64,000 nucleotides of DNA from Thiomicrorhabdus sp. (GCF_963662555.1 NZ_OY759719.1:1508985-1572984); one strand, 5' to 3'; positions 8,772 through 16,865 are shown, counted from the first letter of the stretch. The notes: generated by a model from the sequence alone, not told the origin. A program made the numbers and translations.

Positions 8772-9629
8772 ATGAAAGATATTGTTAACGCGAAGAAAGT
8801 TAAAGGTGTTACACCCAATAATGAATCAATGAATTACTTAGTGAGCGATGAAGGTATTGTATATGCTTCTGCCAAATCATGGGCAAAAGCATTGAAGGTG
8901 CCTAAAGAAATGGTCGATTGGTTTCAATCTGGATTAGGTAGAACTTCCACGCTAAGGGCTAAAAAGGACAGGTCCTTAGCAGAGAAAACTTTTGAAGGTA
9001 TCTGTGTGTATAGATGGCCAATTGTAGCCGAGCAATTAAGAGTATTTGATAGAAAATGGCATAACGGTGCGTATGATTCGTCATCAAGATTTACGAAGAA
9101 AGATATTGATGATTTTTATGATAGTTACGATAATCTTTTGAGTTGGGGTTATAGGCTTCAAGAAGAAAAGTTGGCAATAAATTTAGTACCTTCCATAGCA
9201 AATGACACACAAGCTCTTGAGAACATTATAGATTCATACACTAAACCTTTGCTTACTAAGCATGATGTAAAATTGACTGAACATGATATTGTCATTACCG
9301 ACATGAACGATAAATTAACGGATATAGAAAAGCATCTGCCTGAGGGTCTCAAAGCTAATGAATTTATAACTATTAGACAAGCTGTTCTTGAAAAAAAACT
9401 TGATGGGGAATATATGCCATATTATCCAAATCTTAAACAAAACCTTACAAGTTTAGCGGGTGAGTTATTAACAAAAATGAATGTAATAAAAGGCCCAGAA
9501 TCATCATCACGAACGGATGGGAATTCTTTTGTTATGGTTCAAAATACATACCATAGAGTAGAAATATATAGTGTATTAGATGAGCTAATGAGAAAAAAAC
9601 AAGGTGAACTTAATTTATCAATTGATTGA
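8772..9629 (+). CDS. Unrecognised soluble protein, first gene of an accessory cassette
   Basis: 285 residues from the ATG at 8772, chosen because AAGG lies 10 bases upstream; an in-frame TTG at 8763 would add three residues. No family recognised. Residues 20-60 (SDEGIVYASAKSWAKALKVP) look like a small helical DNA-binding or antirepressor-type fold, but this is only an impression. The rest is charged and helical, without membrane segments or signal peptide. Codon use is more AT-rich than in the pdh genes. The next gene starts 19 bases later, so the two are probably one transcript. No catalytic motif is visible. Confidence 0.75.
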   Translation: MKDIVNAKKVKGVTPNNESMNYLVSDEGIVYASAKSWAKALKVPKEMVDWFQSGLGRTSTLRAKKDRSLAEKTFEGICVYRWPIVAEQLRVFDRKWHNGAYDSSSRFTKKDIDDFYDSYDNLLSWGYRLQEEKLAINLVPSIANDTQALENIIDSYTKPLLTKHDVKLTEHDIVITDMNDKLTDIEKHLPEGLKANEFITIRQAVLEKKLDGEYMPYYPNLKQNLTSLAGELLTKMNVIKGPESSSRTDGNSFVMVQNTYHRVEIYSVLDELMRKKQGELNLSID

Positions 9630-9648
9630 ATTTGGTAATTCCTTCTAA

Positions 9649-10764
9649 ATGGATAAAAAAATGGAAAATTTCATAACAAAAGCGTTTCATGGGGTACATC
9701 AATTAAAAGATATTGTTGATGAAATAAGAATTGAACTTGATGGGAAGCCTTCTTCTAGAGCAGTATTTGATGCTGTAAAGTCTTTTTATGATCACTATGC
9801 GAGGTTGCCTGAAGAAATTGGCGAAGAAAATATTTATGAGTTTTCAGAATTGGCTAAAAATGTAACGGTCTATGCTCAACTATTAGGTCAAAGTTTAAAA
9901 AAATCTTATTCTGATAGTCCAATCAATAGGGAGCTGGGTGAAGACCTATTGAGAAATGCAAAATCATATCGTAATTTTATTGAGAACACTATTATTGAAA
10001 ATGAAAACTTCAGTCTTCCTCCTGTTTCAATTCTTCAAGACGAGGATATAGATTCGGATTTACTTTTCAAGAAATTACGTAAGTCTTCTGAAGAGCTTGA
10101 TAAAAGAAGTAATATAGTCAAAAGTTTAATTGAGAAAACAGAGAGAAAAATTGAAGGTTTGTCTAGCCAGGTTTTGGTTTTGGAGGGAGATGTCAAAACA
10201 GAGCTAGAAAAAATTTCAGACTTATATGTAGAAAAGTTAGAATTGTTAAAATCTAAAGAAAATCAAATTAATGAAATACTTGGTCATGTTTCAGGACGAG
10301 CCATTGCAGGAGATTATGAAAAAAGTGCTGAATCTGAAATGGGTATGGCTGATTGGTTGAGGTATTCGTCTTTAGGTATTATGGTACTGATAGTCATTGT
10401 TGTAGGTTATTCATTTTGGGAAACAACAACTACCAATTTTGAGTGGCAAAACTCTTTGTTTAGAATGATTTTAGCATTAATGCTTTCAGTTCCTGCTGCA
10501 TATTTAGCAAGAGAGTCAACTAAACACAGGTTACAGCACTATAATCACTTGCAAACATCGCTTGACTTAAAAGCAATAACGCCATATATAGCATCTTTAC
10601 CTGAAGAGGAACAACATAAAATAAAAGTTGAAGTTGCGAAAAAATTATTTGCGAATAGAGAGCAGGTAAGTTCTTTAGATAATTCATACCCAGTAGGGAC
10701 TCATGAAGTTATTATAGAATTACTAAAGAAAATTGATTTTAAGGGTAGTAAACCTGAAAAATAA
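9649..10764 (+). CDS. Coiled-coil protein with two transmembrane helices, unknown function
   Basis: 371 residues. The first 140 are helical and charged; about 150-215 reads as a coiled coil rich in Glu, Lys and Leu. Two membrane helices follow near 240-257 (LGIMVLIVIVVGY) and 268-287 (FRMILALMLSVPAAYLA). A conserved-looking cytoplasmic tail comes next, starting RESTKHRLQHYNHLQ and continuing PYIASLPEEEQHKIK. I have an impression of similar tails in hypothetical proteins beside defence or restriction genes, but cannot verify it. An alternative ATG lies at 9661 and neither has a strong ribosome site. It pairs with the gene just upstream. Confidence 0.75.
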   Translation: MDKKMENFITKAFHGVHQLKDIVDEIRIELDGKPSSRAVFDAVKSFYDHYARLPEEIGEENIYEFSELAKNVTVYAQLLGQSLKKSYSDSPINRELGEDLLRNAKSYRNFIENTIIENENFSLPPVSILQDEDIDSDLLFKKLRKSSEELDKRSNIVKSLIEKTERKIEGLSSQVLVLEGDVKTELEKISDLYVEKLELLKSKENQINEILGHVSGRAIAGDYEKSAESEMGMADWLRYSSLGIMVLIVIVVGYSFWETTTTNFEWQNSLFRMILALMLSVPAAYLARESTKHRLQHYNHLQTSLDLKAITPYIASLPEEEQHKIKVEVAKKLFANREQVSSLDNSYPVGTHEVIIELLKKIDFKGSKPEK

Positions 10765-10855
10765 TTAATTATTAATCAATGGGGTTAGATTCGATTAATT
10801 TATTTCTCAAAGAATCTTTGGGGAGTAGACTTGATTGATTTGCTTCTTAAAATTT

Positions 10856-10867
10856 ACCAGGCCTGGT
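10856..10867. repeat. Dispersed palindrome ACCAGGCCTGGT
   Basis: Perfect copy with TTT and AATT flanks, 9 bases before the terminator that follows the coiled-coil gene. Confidence 0.95.
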
Positions 10868-10875
10868 AATTTATA

Positions 10876-10910
10876 AAAACCGTTTAGCATTTTTGTTAAG
10901 CGGTTTTTTT
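10876..10910 (+). terminator. Terminator after the coiled-coil membrane gene
   Basis: AAAACCGTTTAG and GTTAAGCGGTTTT form an imperfect stem ending in seven T. It belongs to the GCGG-type terminators that often follow the dispersed palindrome. Confidence 0.8.
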
Positions 10911-10974
10911 ATGGGCATTGTATTTTTTATAAAATCAATAGAGCCAGAATCTATTCATTTGGTTTTATTAAGTT

Positions 10975-10986
10975 ACCAGGCCTAGT
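10975..10986. repeat. Decayed dispersed palindrome (ACCAGGCCTAGT)
   Basis: A G-to-A change in the right arm turns CCTGG into CCTAG, the change expected from deamination of a Dcm-type methylcytosine on the other strand. Confidence 0.7.
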
Positions 10987-11082
10987 TGTTTTCTAAAATT
11001 GATTCAGAAGATTCTTTTGTGTATTACGTATTGTTCGGTACAATCAGTACATTATCTACTCTATATAGCAAAGGGCATAGCA

Positions 11083-11850
11083 TTGTCAGAAGAACATAAG
11101 GCAAAGTCGCGTTTTAATCTTATTGTTTTGTTGCTCTCAATAATGGGAGTGATTTTTTCTTTATCTGGTTATATTATTGGTAATGCATTTTATCAAGGTT
11201 CACTAAGTGCGTACGGTGTTAGTTCTATTAGTTTCGAACCGTCTACTGAAGAATTATACCTCCATGCTTTTTACTATCTATCGTTTGTATGGATTGATGT
11301 CATAAGATATATAGCCGACCTAGTAAGAATGGCAGAAAGAGAAAATCTATTGAACTGGTTTGTATTCATGTTTATTGGTTTAGTAGTTTTACTCGCTTTT
11401 ATTTTTGTAATTTTTAGAATAAAACCGCGATATAAAGAGATATTGAAAAGCTTAATTAAGAAAGTCGAAAAGCTATATTTATTTCTATATGCCGAGTTAA
11501 AGAATACAGCTTTTTCAATGGTTGTATTTGTTGGGCCAATCTTATTTATGGCTACCTGGGTATTAGTTCCTTCCGATGCTTATAAACGAGGTGGAAAGCA
11601 AGCAGATATAACTATCACGGAGTTTTTAGAAAAAGGCTGTTTTACTAAGGAGGGTGAACGCTGGAGTAACTGTAAAGTTTTAAAAGACTTTAGTGGTAAT
11701 GTGATTTATAAAGGAGTTTTTGTAGCACAGTCAAAAGACAAGGTAGCGTTTATGACTAAAGAAGGCTCATTTGTTACAGAAATTCCAAAGGGAGCTGTGA
11801 TAGAAAATAAAATCTTTACCCAGCCTTATTTAAAATCAGTAAAGGATTGA
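11083..11850 (+). CDS. Predicted four-helix membrane protein, unknown function
   Basis: 255 residues from the TTG at 11083, preferred because AAAGGG lies 7 bases upstream; the frame stays open back to a TTG at 10999 without a ribosome site. Hydrophobic segments: near the N-terminus (LIVLLLSIMGVIFSLSGYI), about 65-85 (FYYLSFVWIDVIRYI), about 95-118 (WFVFMFIGLVVLLAFIFVI) and about 148-168 (MVVFVGPILFMATWVLV). A C-terminal domain of about 85 residues with two Cys follows. No family recognised. Low GC and lone position among repeats suggest an acquired gene. Confidence 0.7.
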   Translation: MSEEHKAKSRFNLIVLLLSIMGVIFSLSGYIIGNAFYQGSLSAYGVSSISFEPSTEELYLHAFYYLSFVWIDVIRYIADLVRMAERENLLNWFVFMFIGLVVLLAFIFVIFRIKPRYKEILKSLIKKVEKLYLFLYAELKNTAFSMVVFVGPILFMATWVLVPSDAYKRGGKQADITITEFLEKGCFTKEGERWSNCKVLKDFSGNVIYKGVFVAQSKDKVAFMTKEGSFVTEIPKGAVIENKIFTQPYLKSVKD

Positions 11851-11932
11851 AATATAAAAGGGGCAGAGCCCTTTTTGGAGGATAAGGCGACTGAAAGAAT
11901 AAAAGGGAATCCTATCCTTTTATTTAAGATTT

Positions 11933-11944
11933 ACCAGGCCTGGT
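11933..11944. repeat. Dispersed palindrome ACCAGGCCTGGT
   Basis: Perfect copy, 19 bases before the terminator at 11963. Confidence 0.95.
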
Positions 11945-11962
11945 AAGTTTTTTTAACCATTT

Positions 11963-11987
11963 AACCCGCTTTTTAGCGGGTTTTTTT
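11963..11987 (+). terminator. Terminator of the 11083 gene
   Basis: AACCCGCT, 4-base loop, AGCGGGTT, then T-run. Confidence 0.92.
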
Positions 11988-12092
11988 GTGAGTTTTTTCG
12001 GCGTTTTTTATACCAATTTTTATCCTTTTTTTATCATCTAATTTTTCTTTGTTAGCACAATACTATTTTTAACTACTAATTACTTTTGAGTA

Positions 12093-12136
12093 TTTACTTA
12101 GCTTGCTAAGTTAAATATAATACTTAGCAAGCTAAC
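12093..12136 (+). promoter_or_regulatory. Promoter and double operator of the MarR efflux operon
   Basis: TTAGCTTGCTAA (12098-12109) and TTAGCAAGCTAA (12124-12135) are reverse complements of each other. Between them lies TATAAT (12116-12121); TTTACT at 12093-12098 is a possible -35 at 17-base spacing. Two MarR dimers here would cover the -10 element and the start point, so autorepression is likely. Confidence 0.75.
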
Positions 12137-12154
12137 TAATAAGAAGTTGTTTTT

Positions 12155-12631
12155 ATGAAAAAGTATCTACAGCAATCTAATCACGTTTCATTAGTAGAAA
12201 AGCTAGGCTACATTCATAGACAGTGGCGCAGTATTATTGATAACGAACTGTCGCCTTTAGGTTTAACGCACCCGCGTTGGACGGCAATGTGGAAACTGTG
12301 GCGAATGGGTGGCGATGTTAGTCAGAAAGTGCTTGCAGATGCCTTAGAAATTGAACTTGGCTCTTTAATGAGAACTTTAGGACAGTTGGAGGCACAAGGT
12401 TTGATTGAGCGACATACTAGCCCAAATGATAAAAGGGTACGTCTTGTGATTTTAACGCATGAAGGTAGGGGCATTATAAAACAGATGGAAGCCAGAATTA
12501 TTCAAACTAGAACAGAGCTTTTGTCGAGAATAACGCCCGAAGAGATGGGGGTTTTTGATTCGGTTGTTGAGCGTATTTCTGAAAATGTTCAGCAAAAGAT
12601 TCAGGCAGAATCTACAGAAACTAAGAAGTAA
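12155..12631 (+). CDS. MarR-family transcriptional regulator
   Basis: 158 residues with the MarR winged-helix layout: N-terminal dimer helices, the helix-turn-helix around LTHPRWTAMWKLWRMGGDVSQKVLADALEIE, then a wing with the family signature HTSPNDKRVRLVILT near residue 88-102. MarR proteins repress their own operon and release DNA on binding phenolic or lipophilic compounds. The gene heads an operon with a HlyD-type fusion protein and a DUF2955 membrane protein, so it most likely controls this pump. A paired inverted repeat over its -10 element is the probable operator. ATG follows AAGAAG by about 9 bases. Confidence 0.93.
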   Translation: MKKYLQQSNHVSLVEKLGYIHRQWRSIIDNELSPLGLTHPRWTAMWKLWRMGGDVSQKVLADALEIELGSLMRTLGQLEAQGLIERHTSPNDKRVRLVILTHEGRGIIKQMEARIIQTRTELLSRITPEEMGVFDSVVERISENVQQKIQAESTETKK

Positions 12632-12639
12632 TAGAAGGA

Positions 12640-13707
12640 ATGCTAAAAGTGACACCAGATCAACAATTTGCTCGTCTTGTAAAATATTCTATGGTCTTAT
12701 TTTTAGTTATTTTAGGGTATTTTATGTTCTCTGATCTAAAGATGCCTCTTACAACTGAAGCAATGGCTACTCGTAATGTGGTTAAAGTTGCCCCTCAAAT
12801 TAGTGGGCGGGTAAACAACGTTTTTGTTCATAATAATCAAGCCGTAAAAAAGGGCGATATTTTATTTAGTATTGAGCAATCTTCTTACCAATTAGCTCTA
12901 GAAACATCACAGCTGGCTTTACAGAAAGCCATTCAAAATAATGCAGAGTTAGATGCTTCTATCAAAGCAGTTATCGCCCAAATAGAGGCAAATAAAGCCA
13001 CATTAATTCAAGCAACACGAGATGCAAAAAGATTGGATGCTTTGTATAAAATTAAGGGGGTTTCTTTACAATTAAGAACACAAGCCGACACGGATGTAAC
13101 CACAGCTAAAGCTCAACTTATGGCTTCTAAAGCCCAATTATTAAAACTTAAAGTTAGCAGGGGTCGTCTTGACCAAAAAAATCTTAAATTGCGCGAGGCT
13201 AAAAACCAAATAGCACAAGCTAAATTAAACCTTAGTTATACTCAAGTTCATGCAGAACAAAATGGTATTGTGACTAATTTGCAGTTAATGCCTGGCAGTA
13301 TGGTTAACCGCAATGAGCCTGCATTGGCACTTGTTTCTGATGGTGTTGATATTATTGCCGACTTCCGTGAAAAAACACTTCAAAAAGTGACTAATCAAAC
13401 AAAAGCCTGGGTTACCTTTGATTCGGATCCTGGTGAAATTTTTAAAGCGACCGTTACCAGTCGTGATGCAGGGGTGAGTGAAGGGCAGTTTGATGCAAAT
13501 GGTATTTTAGCCACACCCATTAAATCAAACCGTTGGATTCGTGATGCTCAAAGGATGAGATTGCACCTTAAACTAGATGATAAAACCTTGCCTCTGTTAG
13601 CAACAGGTTCTTTAGCAACCGTACAGATTAGGCCTAATAATGTTTTGTACGGTTTTTTAGCGAGATTACAGATTAAAGCCATTGCACTTATGCATTATAT
13701 CTATTGA
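12640..13707 (+). CDS. HlyD/EmrA-like membrane fusion protein of an efflux pump
   Basis: 355 residues. One N-terminal membrane helix (about 14-32), a lipoyl-like beta segment with VAPQISGRVNNVFVHNNQAVKKGD (about 47-72), a long Ala/Gln/Lys coiled-coil hairpin (about 85-190), the second lipoyl half and a beta barrel domain. Known role: periplasmic adaptor linking an inner-membrane pump to an outer-membrane channel. The start follows AGAAGGA by a few bases and lies 8 bases after the marR stop. The stop overlaps the beginning of the next open frame, so the two are translationally close. Confidence 0.92.
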   Translation: MLKVTPDQQFARLVKYSMVLFLVILGYFMFSDLKMPLTTEAMATRNVVKVAPQISGRVNNVFVHNNQAVKKGDILFSIEQSSYQLALETSQLALQKAIQNNAELDASIKAVIAQIEANKATLIQATRDAKRLDALYKIKGVSLQLRTQADTDVTTAKAQLMASKAQLLKLKVSRGRLDQKNLKLREAKNQIAQAKLNLSYTQVHAEQNGIVTNLQLMPGSMVNRNEPALALVSDGVDIIADFREKTLQKVTNQTKAWVTFDSDPGEIFKATVTSRDAGVSEGQFDANGILATPIKSNRWIRDAQRMRLHLKLDDKTLPLLATGSLATVQIRPNNVLYGFLARLQIKAIALMHYIY

Positions 13708-13715
13708 GAATTAAC

Positions 13716-14756
13716 ATGATTATTCTTAAAGATATTCCCTTAACAGAGAACATGCTAAGACGCAGTATTCGTGTTGCTTTTGGAGCAACCTTAGGTTTTG
13801 CAGTATGCAAAATATTGGGTTGGGATTACGGCGTGTTTTTTACGATATTCCCTATTTTATTATTGGGGTTAGTTCCTAAAATGAATGGCCATGCGGCACG
13901 TCAATTACTTTTTTCTTCTGCCATAACGGGGATAGAAGTTGGTATTTTAGGCGGGCTATTTGGTACACATCCAGGAATGATGATTCCGATTGTTTTTGTG
14001 CTGTTTTTATACCGTTTTATTAGTATGTCAAAAGGAAGTTTATTTTTATTTGGAGCAACAGGCACGGTAAGTTTAAGCATTATGCTGCATTTTGCAAGTT
14101 ACCAAAATACGGATATCAATGACATGATATTTACGAATTTTATTGCCAGTATTATTTCTATCATTATTGCCTTTGTATTGATAACAGTTATTCCAGACAA
14201 GGCTGAAAATGCACCAAAAAAACCAGATACAAAACAGACAAATCGAATTAGGCATGAAGCCCTTATGGGTGCGAGTGTTGCAACGTTATCTTTTGTAGCG
14301 TTTCAAGTTTTTGATCTTTATGATTCACTTTCAGCCCAAGTAACTACCGTTTTATTGCTATTTCCTATGCACTGGAACGGTTCTTTAACTTACGCCAGAC
14401 AACGCTCAATAGGGTCTATGATTGGTGTATCTTATGCACTTATTGTTCAACTTTTACTACAAAATTGGTCAGATACATTACTGTTTGTGATTATGTTTTT
14501 ATGGCTAGGTACTTTAATATTTGGTCAATGGCATGTTAAAGAAGCAGCAGGTTCAGGTGTTGGCTTTAGTGCGATGACTACTTTAGCGGTTCTTTTTGGC
14601 ATGTATCTCACACCACAAAATGATTTGGTTTACAGTTCTTTATATCGTGTTAGCAGTATTACCGTAGCAATTATTGGAACACTAATTGCCATATATTTTA
14701 TGCATTATTTACTTAATCAATTTAAGTCAACGAGTTTCTCAGCAGCCACAACATAA
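13716..14756 (+). CDS. DUF2955/FUSC-like inner-membrane protein, partner of the fusion protein
   Basis: 346 residues from ATG 13716, chosen over TTG 13704 because GAGA in the upstream stop region is well spaced. About ten hydrophobic helices in two blocks (residues about 15-150 and 185-335) separated by a short polar stretch (ENAPKKPDTKQ). This is the layout of DUF2955 proteins related to the aromatic-acid exporters AaeB/FUSC. It begins 8 bases after the fusion-protein stop in the marR operon. Probable role: extrusion of aromatic or amphipathic acids through the inner membrane with the adjacent adaptor. No outer-membrane factor is encoded nearby. Confidence 0.85.
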   Translation: MIILKDIPLTENMLRRSIRVAFGATLGFAVCKILGWDYGVFFTIFPILLLGLVPKMNGHAARQLLFSSAITGIEVGILGGLFGTHPGMMIPIVFVLFLYRFISMSKGSLFLFGATGTVSLSIMLHFASYQNTDINDMIFTNFIASIISIIIAFVLITVIPDKAENAPKKPDTKQTNRIRHEALMGASVATLSFVAFQVFDLYDSLSAQVTTVLLLFPMHWNGSLTYARQRSIGSMIGVSYALIVQLLLQNWSDTLLFVIMFLWLGTLIFGQWHVKEAAGSGVGFSAMTTLAVLFGMYLTPQNDLVYSSLYRVSSITVAIIGTLIAIYFMHYLLNQFKSTSFSAATT

Positions 14757-14824
14757 ACGGTGCATCAGAAGATTCATTTTAAATTGGATTTATTCTACGC
14801 CAACAAATTGTTGTTCTAAGGGCA

Positions 14825-14878
14825 TACCAGGCCTGGTAAATTGTAATAAGGAAAGGTACGCTATTCTCAAACTTTACT
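14825..14878 (+). repeat. 54-bp direct repeat, copy 1 (begins with the dispersed palindrome)
   Basis: It begins with ACCAGGCCTGGT (14826-14837) and continues through AAGGAAAGGTACGCTA to CAAACTTTACT. The second copy at 16411-16464 differs at only two bases. Together they flank the DUF1840 gene, the inverted repeats and the 15808 membrane gene. Confidence 0.92.
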
Positions 14879-15116
14879 CTAACCCCACTTACATTACCCA
14901 AATTACATAGCAGTATTAAGCTACCACACCCCGCAAGGGGGTATAAAGGCCTAGTAGGTTATGTAAATGAACCCGCTTAGTAGTTTTATTATGCTGGTTT
15001 TATATTGGGTTATATAAATCCAATTCGTAGTTTTATGTGTATGATGATTGAATAGCTTTAGAGTTATTTAATTTTAATCTGATCTTAATTATTTGAATTG
15101 GACAAGGAGAAAATCG
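14879..15116. other. Non-coding stretch with a decayed motif and the DUF1840 promoter region
   Basis: A CCCCGCAAGGGGG hairpin (about 14929-14942) is followed by AAAGGCCTAGTAGG (about 14946), a likely decayed dispersed motif. The remaining AT-rich DNA before 15117 holds the promoter of the next gene; no clear hexamers were assigned. Confidence 0.5.
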
Positions 15117-15449
15117 ATGCTAGTCACTTTTCGAACTGAAGCACATGCTGGGATAACGATGTTTGGTGATGTTGCAAAACTCATGCTAAAAAAAATGGGG
15201 CACAGTGAAACAATACCTGGTGCAATCCTAGCTGAGGATGTTCCTGCAGTTCTTGATCGTTTAACCAATGCAATTAAAGTTGATGCAGGTACCAGCACTG
15301 AAATCAATAAGAGTGCTTGGGATGATCAGAGCGTTAGTCAGCAAAGTCGAGCGATGCCTTTAATTGAATTATTAAAGGCAGCTGCTGAGCAAGAATGTGA
15401 TGTTATGTGGGATAAAGCTGGAGCCACTGAACCTGGAATTTCAATTTAA
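15117..15449 (+). CDS. DUF1840 family protein
   Basis: 110 residues from ATG 15117, with AAGGAG at 15104-15109 fixing the start; a TTG farther upstream is not needed. The N-terminus MLVTFRTEAHAGITMFGDVAKLMLKKMGH and the GxxPGAI segment are typical of DUF1840, a small cytoplasmic family of unknown function in beta- and gammaproteobacteria. The C-terminal helix contains PLIELLKAAAEQECDVMW, also a family feature. No membrane or signal segment. It stands alone between the efflux operon and a repeat-rich stretch. Confidence 0.9.
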   Translation: MLVTFRTEAHAGITMFGDVAKLMLKKMGHSETIPGAILAEDVPAVLDRLTNAIKVDAGTSTEINKSAWDDQSVSQQSRAMPLIELLKAAAEQECDVMWDKAGATEPGISI

Positions 15450-15454
15450 TAAAA

Positions 15455-15597
15455 ATAATTTGAGCCAGAGTAAAATTAAATCGAATAATTGGGGTCAGAG
15501 TAAAATTAAATCTATGAATAATTGGGGTCAGAGTAAAATTAAATCTATAACTTGTTGAAAATAATAGATAAAGTAAAAATAACTTTACTCTGACCTC
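15455..15597 (+). repeat. Tandem and inverted GGGGTCAGAGTAAA repeats (RAYT/REP-like), copy 1
   Basis: Three tandem units of AATAATTGGGGTCAGAGTAAAATTAAAT type begin at about 15456, 15484 and 15517. The last opens a 74-bp unit, 15524-15597, ending in TTTACTCTGACC, so it has inverted ends. The same unit recurs inverted at 16323-16395. GGGGTCAGAGTAAAATT motifs are, to my knowledge, common near IS200-like REP transposases, but no transposase is present here. Confidence 0.85.
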
Positions 15598-15643
15598 AGT
15601 TATAAGCCATTCATAATGGCAATCTAAACCCTATTTAAAAACG

Positions 15644-15655
15644 ACCAGGCCTGGT
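15644..15655. repeat. Dispersed palindrome ACCAGGCCTGGT
   Basis: Perfect core with G and T flanks. A half-decayed terminator follows (AAGCCTCTG...TAGCGGGTTTTTT, about 15670-15694). Confidence 0.93.
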
Positions 15656-15807
15656 TGTTTTTTTAATAAGCCTCTGTTTTTTAGCGGGTTTTTTATTAAT
15701 GTGACTATGTATCTTTATCATGTATGATACTGATTTATATGTATTATTTAATTTCATTCTCTCCCTTATTAAAGGGCATGGTTTGAACAATTCATAAAGG
15801 TTACATA

Positions 15808-16275
15808 ATGAAAAAAATATTTAATATTCTCTTCTCTAGCGTGCACCTAATCGCGTCTGTCATTCTTGTTGTTTTATCGCTGGTTATTATGGGTTGGTCT
15901 GTTTATGAGGTTGTTTCTAAAATAGACGAACCGATTGATTTTATTCCGTTAATGCTTCAATCAGTTGGTGCAATAATCATAGCTGCGGCGATTATTGATG
16001 TTGCTCAATATATGATGGAGGAGGAGGTTTTTTTAAATAAAGAACTTCGTAACCCTGAAGAGGCCAGGCGCACTATTACAAAAATTATTGTCATCATTAC
16101 CATTGCCGTGAGTATTGAAGGTTTGGTTTATATATTTAAAGCAGGCACGAAGGATCTTACGCTTTTGCTGTATCCAGCATTACTTATTGTGGTGTCTGCT
16201 GTGTTAATTGTGGGGTTAGGGGTTTATCAAAAACTGAGTGCAACAATCGAGAAGACTGAGAAAAAGAGTGTATAA
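15808..16275 (+). CDS. Four-helix membrane protein, paralogue of the 52887 protein's membrane half
   Basis: 155 residues, four hydrophobic segments: about 8-33, 47-68, 87-110 and 118-143. The loop IIDVAQYMMEEEVFLNKELR and the segment AVSIEGLVYIFKAGTKDLTLLLYPALLIV match the C-terminal half of the PDC-sensor protein at 52887-53753 (IFDLAKTLLEREVV and ALSIEALMVVFKTAL). It is therefore the membrane module without the sensor domain. Function unknown. AAAGG about 10 bases upstream of ATG fits. It lies between inverted 74-bp repeats and inside the pair of 54-bp direct repeats, as if carried by repeat-mediated rearrangement. Confidence 0.8.
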   Translation: MKKIFNILFSSVHLIASVILVVLSLVIMGWSVYEVVSKIDEPIDFIPLMLQSVGAIIIAAAIIDVAQYMMEEEVFLNKELRNPEEARRTITKIIVIITIAVSIEGLVYIFKAGTKDLTLLLYPALLIVVSAVLIVGLGVYQKLSATIEKTEKKSV

Positions 16276-16322
16276 GCTTATTATTGGATTAATGTAACAC
16301 TTAACTAATAATTGAAATAATT

Positions 16323-16395
16323 GGGGTCAGAGTAAAGTTATTTTTACTTTATCTATTATTTTCAATAAGTTATTGATTTAATTTTACTTTGACCC
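16323..16395 (-). repeat. Inverted copy 2 of the 74-bp GGGGTCAGAGTAAA unit
   Basis: Its reverse complement follows 15524-15597 almost base for base, including ATAACTTATTGAAAATAATA in the middle. The pair flanks the 15808 gene. Confidence 0.9.
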
Positions 16396-16410
16396 AAATC
16401 AATTAAAAGT

Positions 16411-16464
16411 TACCAGGCCTGGTAAATTGTATTAAGGAAAGGTACGCTACTCTCAAACTTTACT
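16411..16464 (+). repeat. 54-bp direct repeat, copy 2 (begins with the dispersed palindrome)
   Basis: Contains ACCAGGCCTGGT at 16412-16423. Two mismatches to copy 1 at 14825-14878. Confidence 0.92.
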
Positions 16465-16491
16465 GAAAGATGTTTCTCTATCCGTTAACTT

Positions 16492-16701
16492 ATGAATCCA
16501 GAAAACTTAAAAAAACTCGTTGAAGTCACGATGCCTTATGGAAAATACAAGGGTAGACTTATTGCTGATTTACCCGGAAATTACCTTAATTGGTTTGCAC
16601 GTGAGGGCTTTCCGCCTGGTAATTTAGGGCAGTTATTGGCTTTAATGCATGAGTTGGATCACAATGGTTTAAAGCAACTTCTTGACCCGTTAAGAAAATA
16701 A
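16492..16701 (+). CDS. DUF3820 family small protein
   Basis: 69 residues. The pattern MPYGKYKGRLIADLPGNYLNWFA, then a helix rich in Leu and His, is characteristic of DUF3820, annotated in Pfam as a putative quorum-sensing-regulated virulence factor; the true role is unclear and the fold is small and cytoplasmic. No strong ribosome site precedes ATG (TCCGTTAAC region), so expression may be low. It lies just after the second 54-bp repeat. Confidence 0.85.
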   Translation: MNPENLKKLVEVTMPYGKYKGRLIADLPGNYLNWFAREGFPPGNLGQLLALMHELDHNGLKQLLDPLRK

Positions 16702-16865
16702 GCTATTAGCAGAAAAGGGGGTAAAGTTCTTTTTTACGTTTTTTGTTCATCTTATTCATTTTTATATTTTCTTTCGCAAAGGGTGAAGAATTTGGTTTTT
16801 CATCCAACTCTGTTAATATCGATACTGAACGTATAGTCAAACCAATCTCATTGAAGGAGAATAAC

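Noticed and set aside
12452-12655. Minus-strand frame inside marR
   Set aside because: A shadow of the marR coding strand; the plus frame has full MarR motifs.
14686-14910. Frame of 74 codons overlapping the end of the DUF2955 gene
   Set aside because: It overlaps the gene's 3' end in another frame and then runs through a repeat; no ribosome site and no recognisable fold.
16743-16865. N-terminal extension of the rhodanese protein
   Set aside because: AAGGAG before ATG 16866 and a complete signal peptide after it set the start there.
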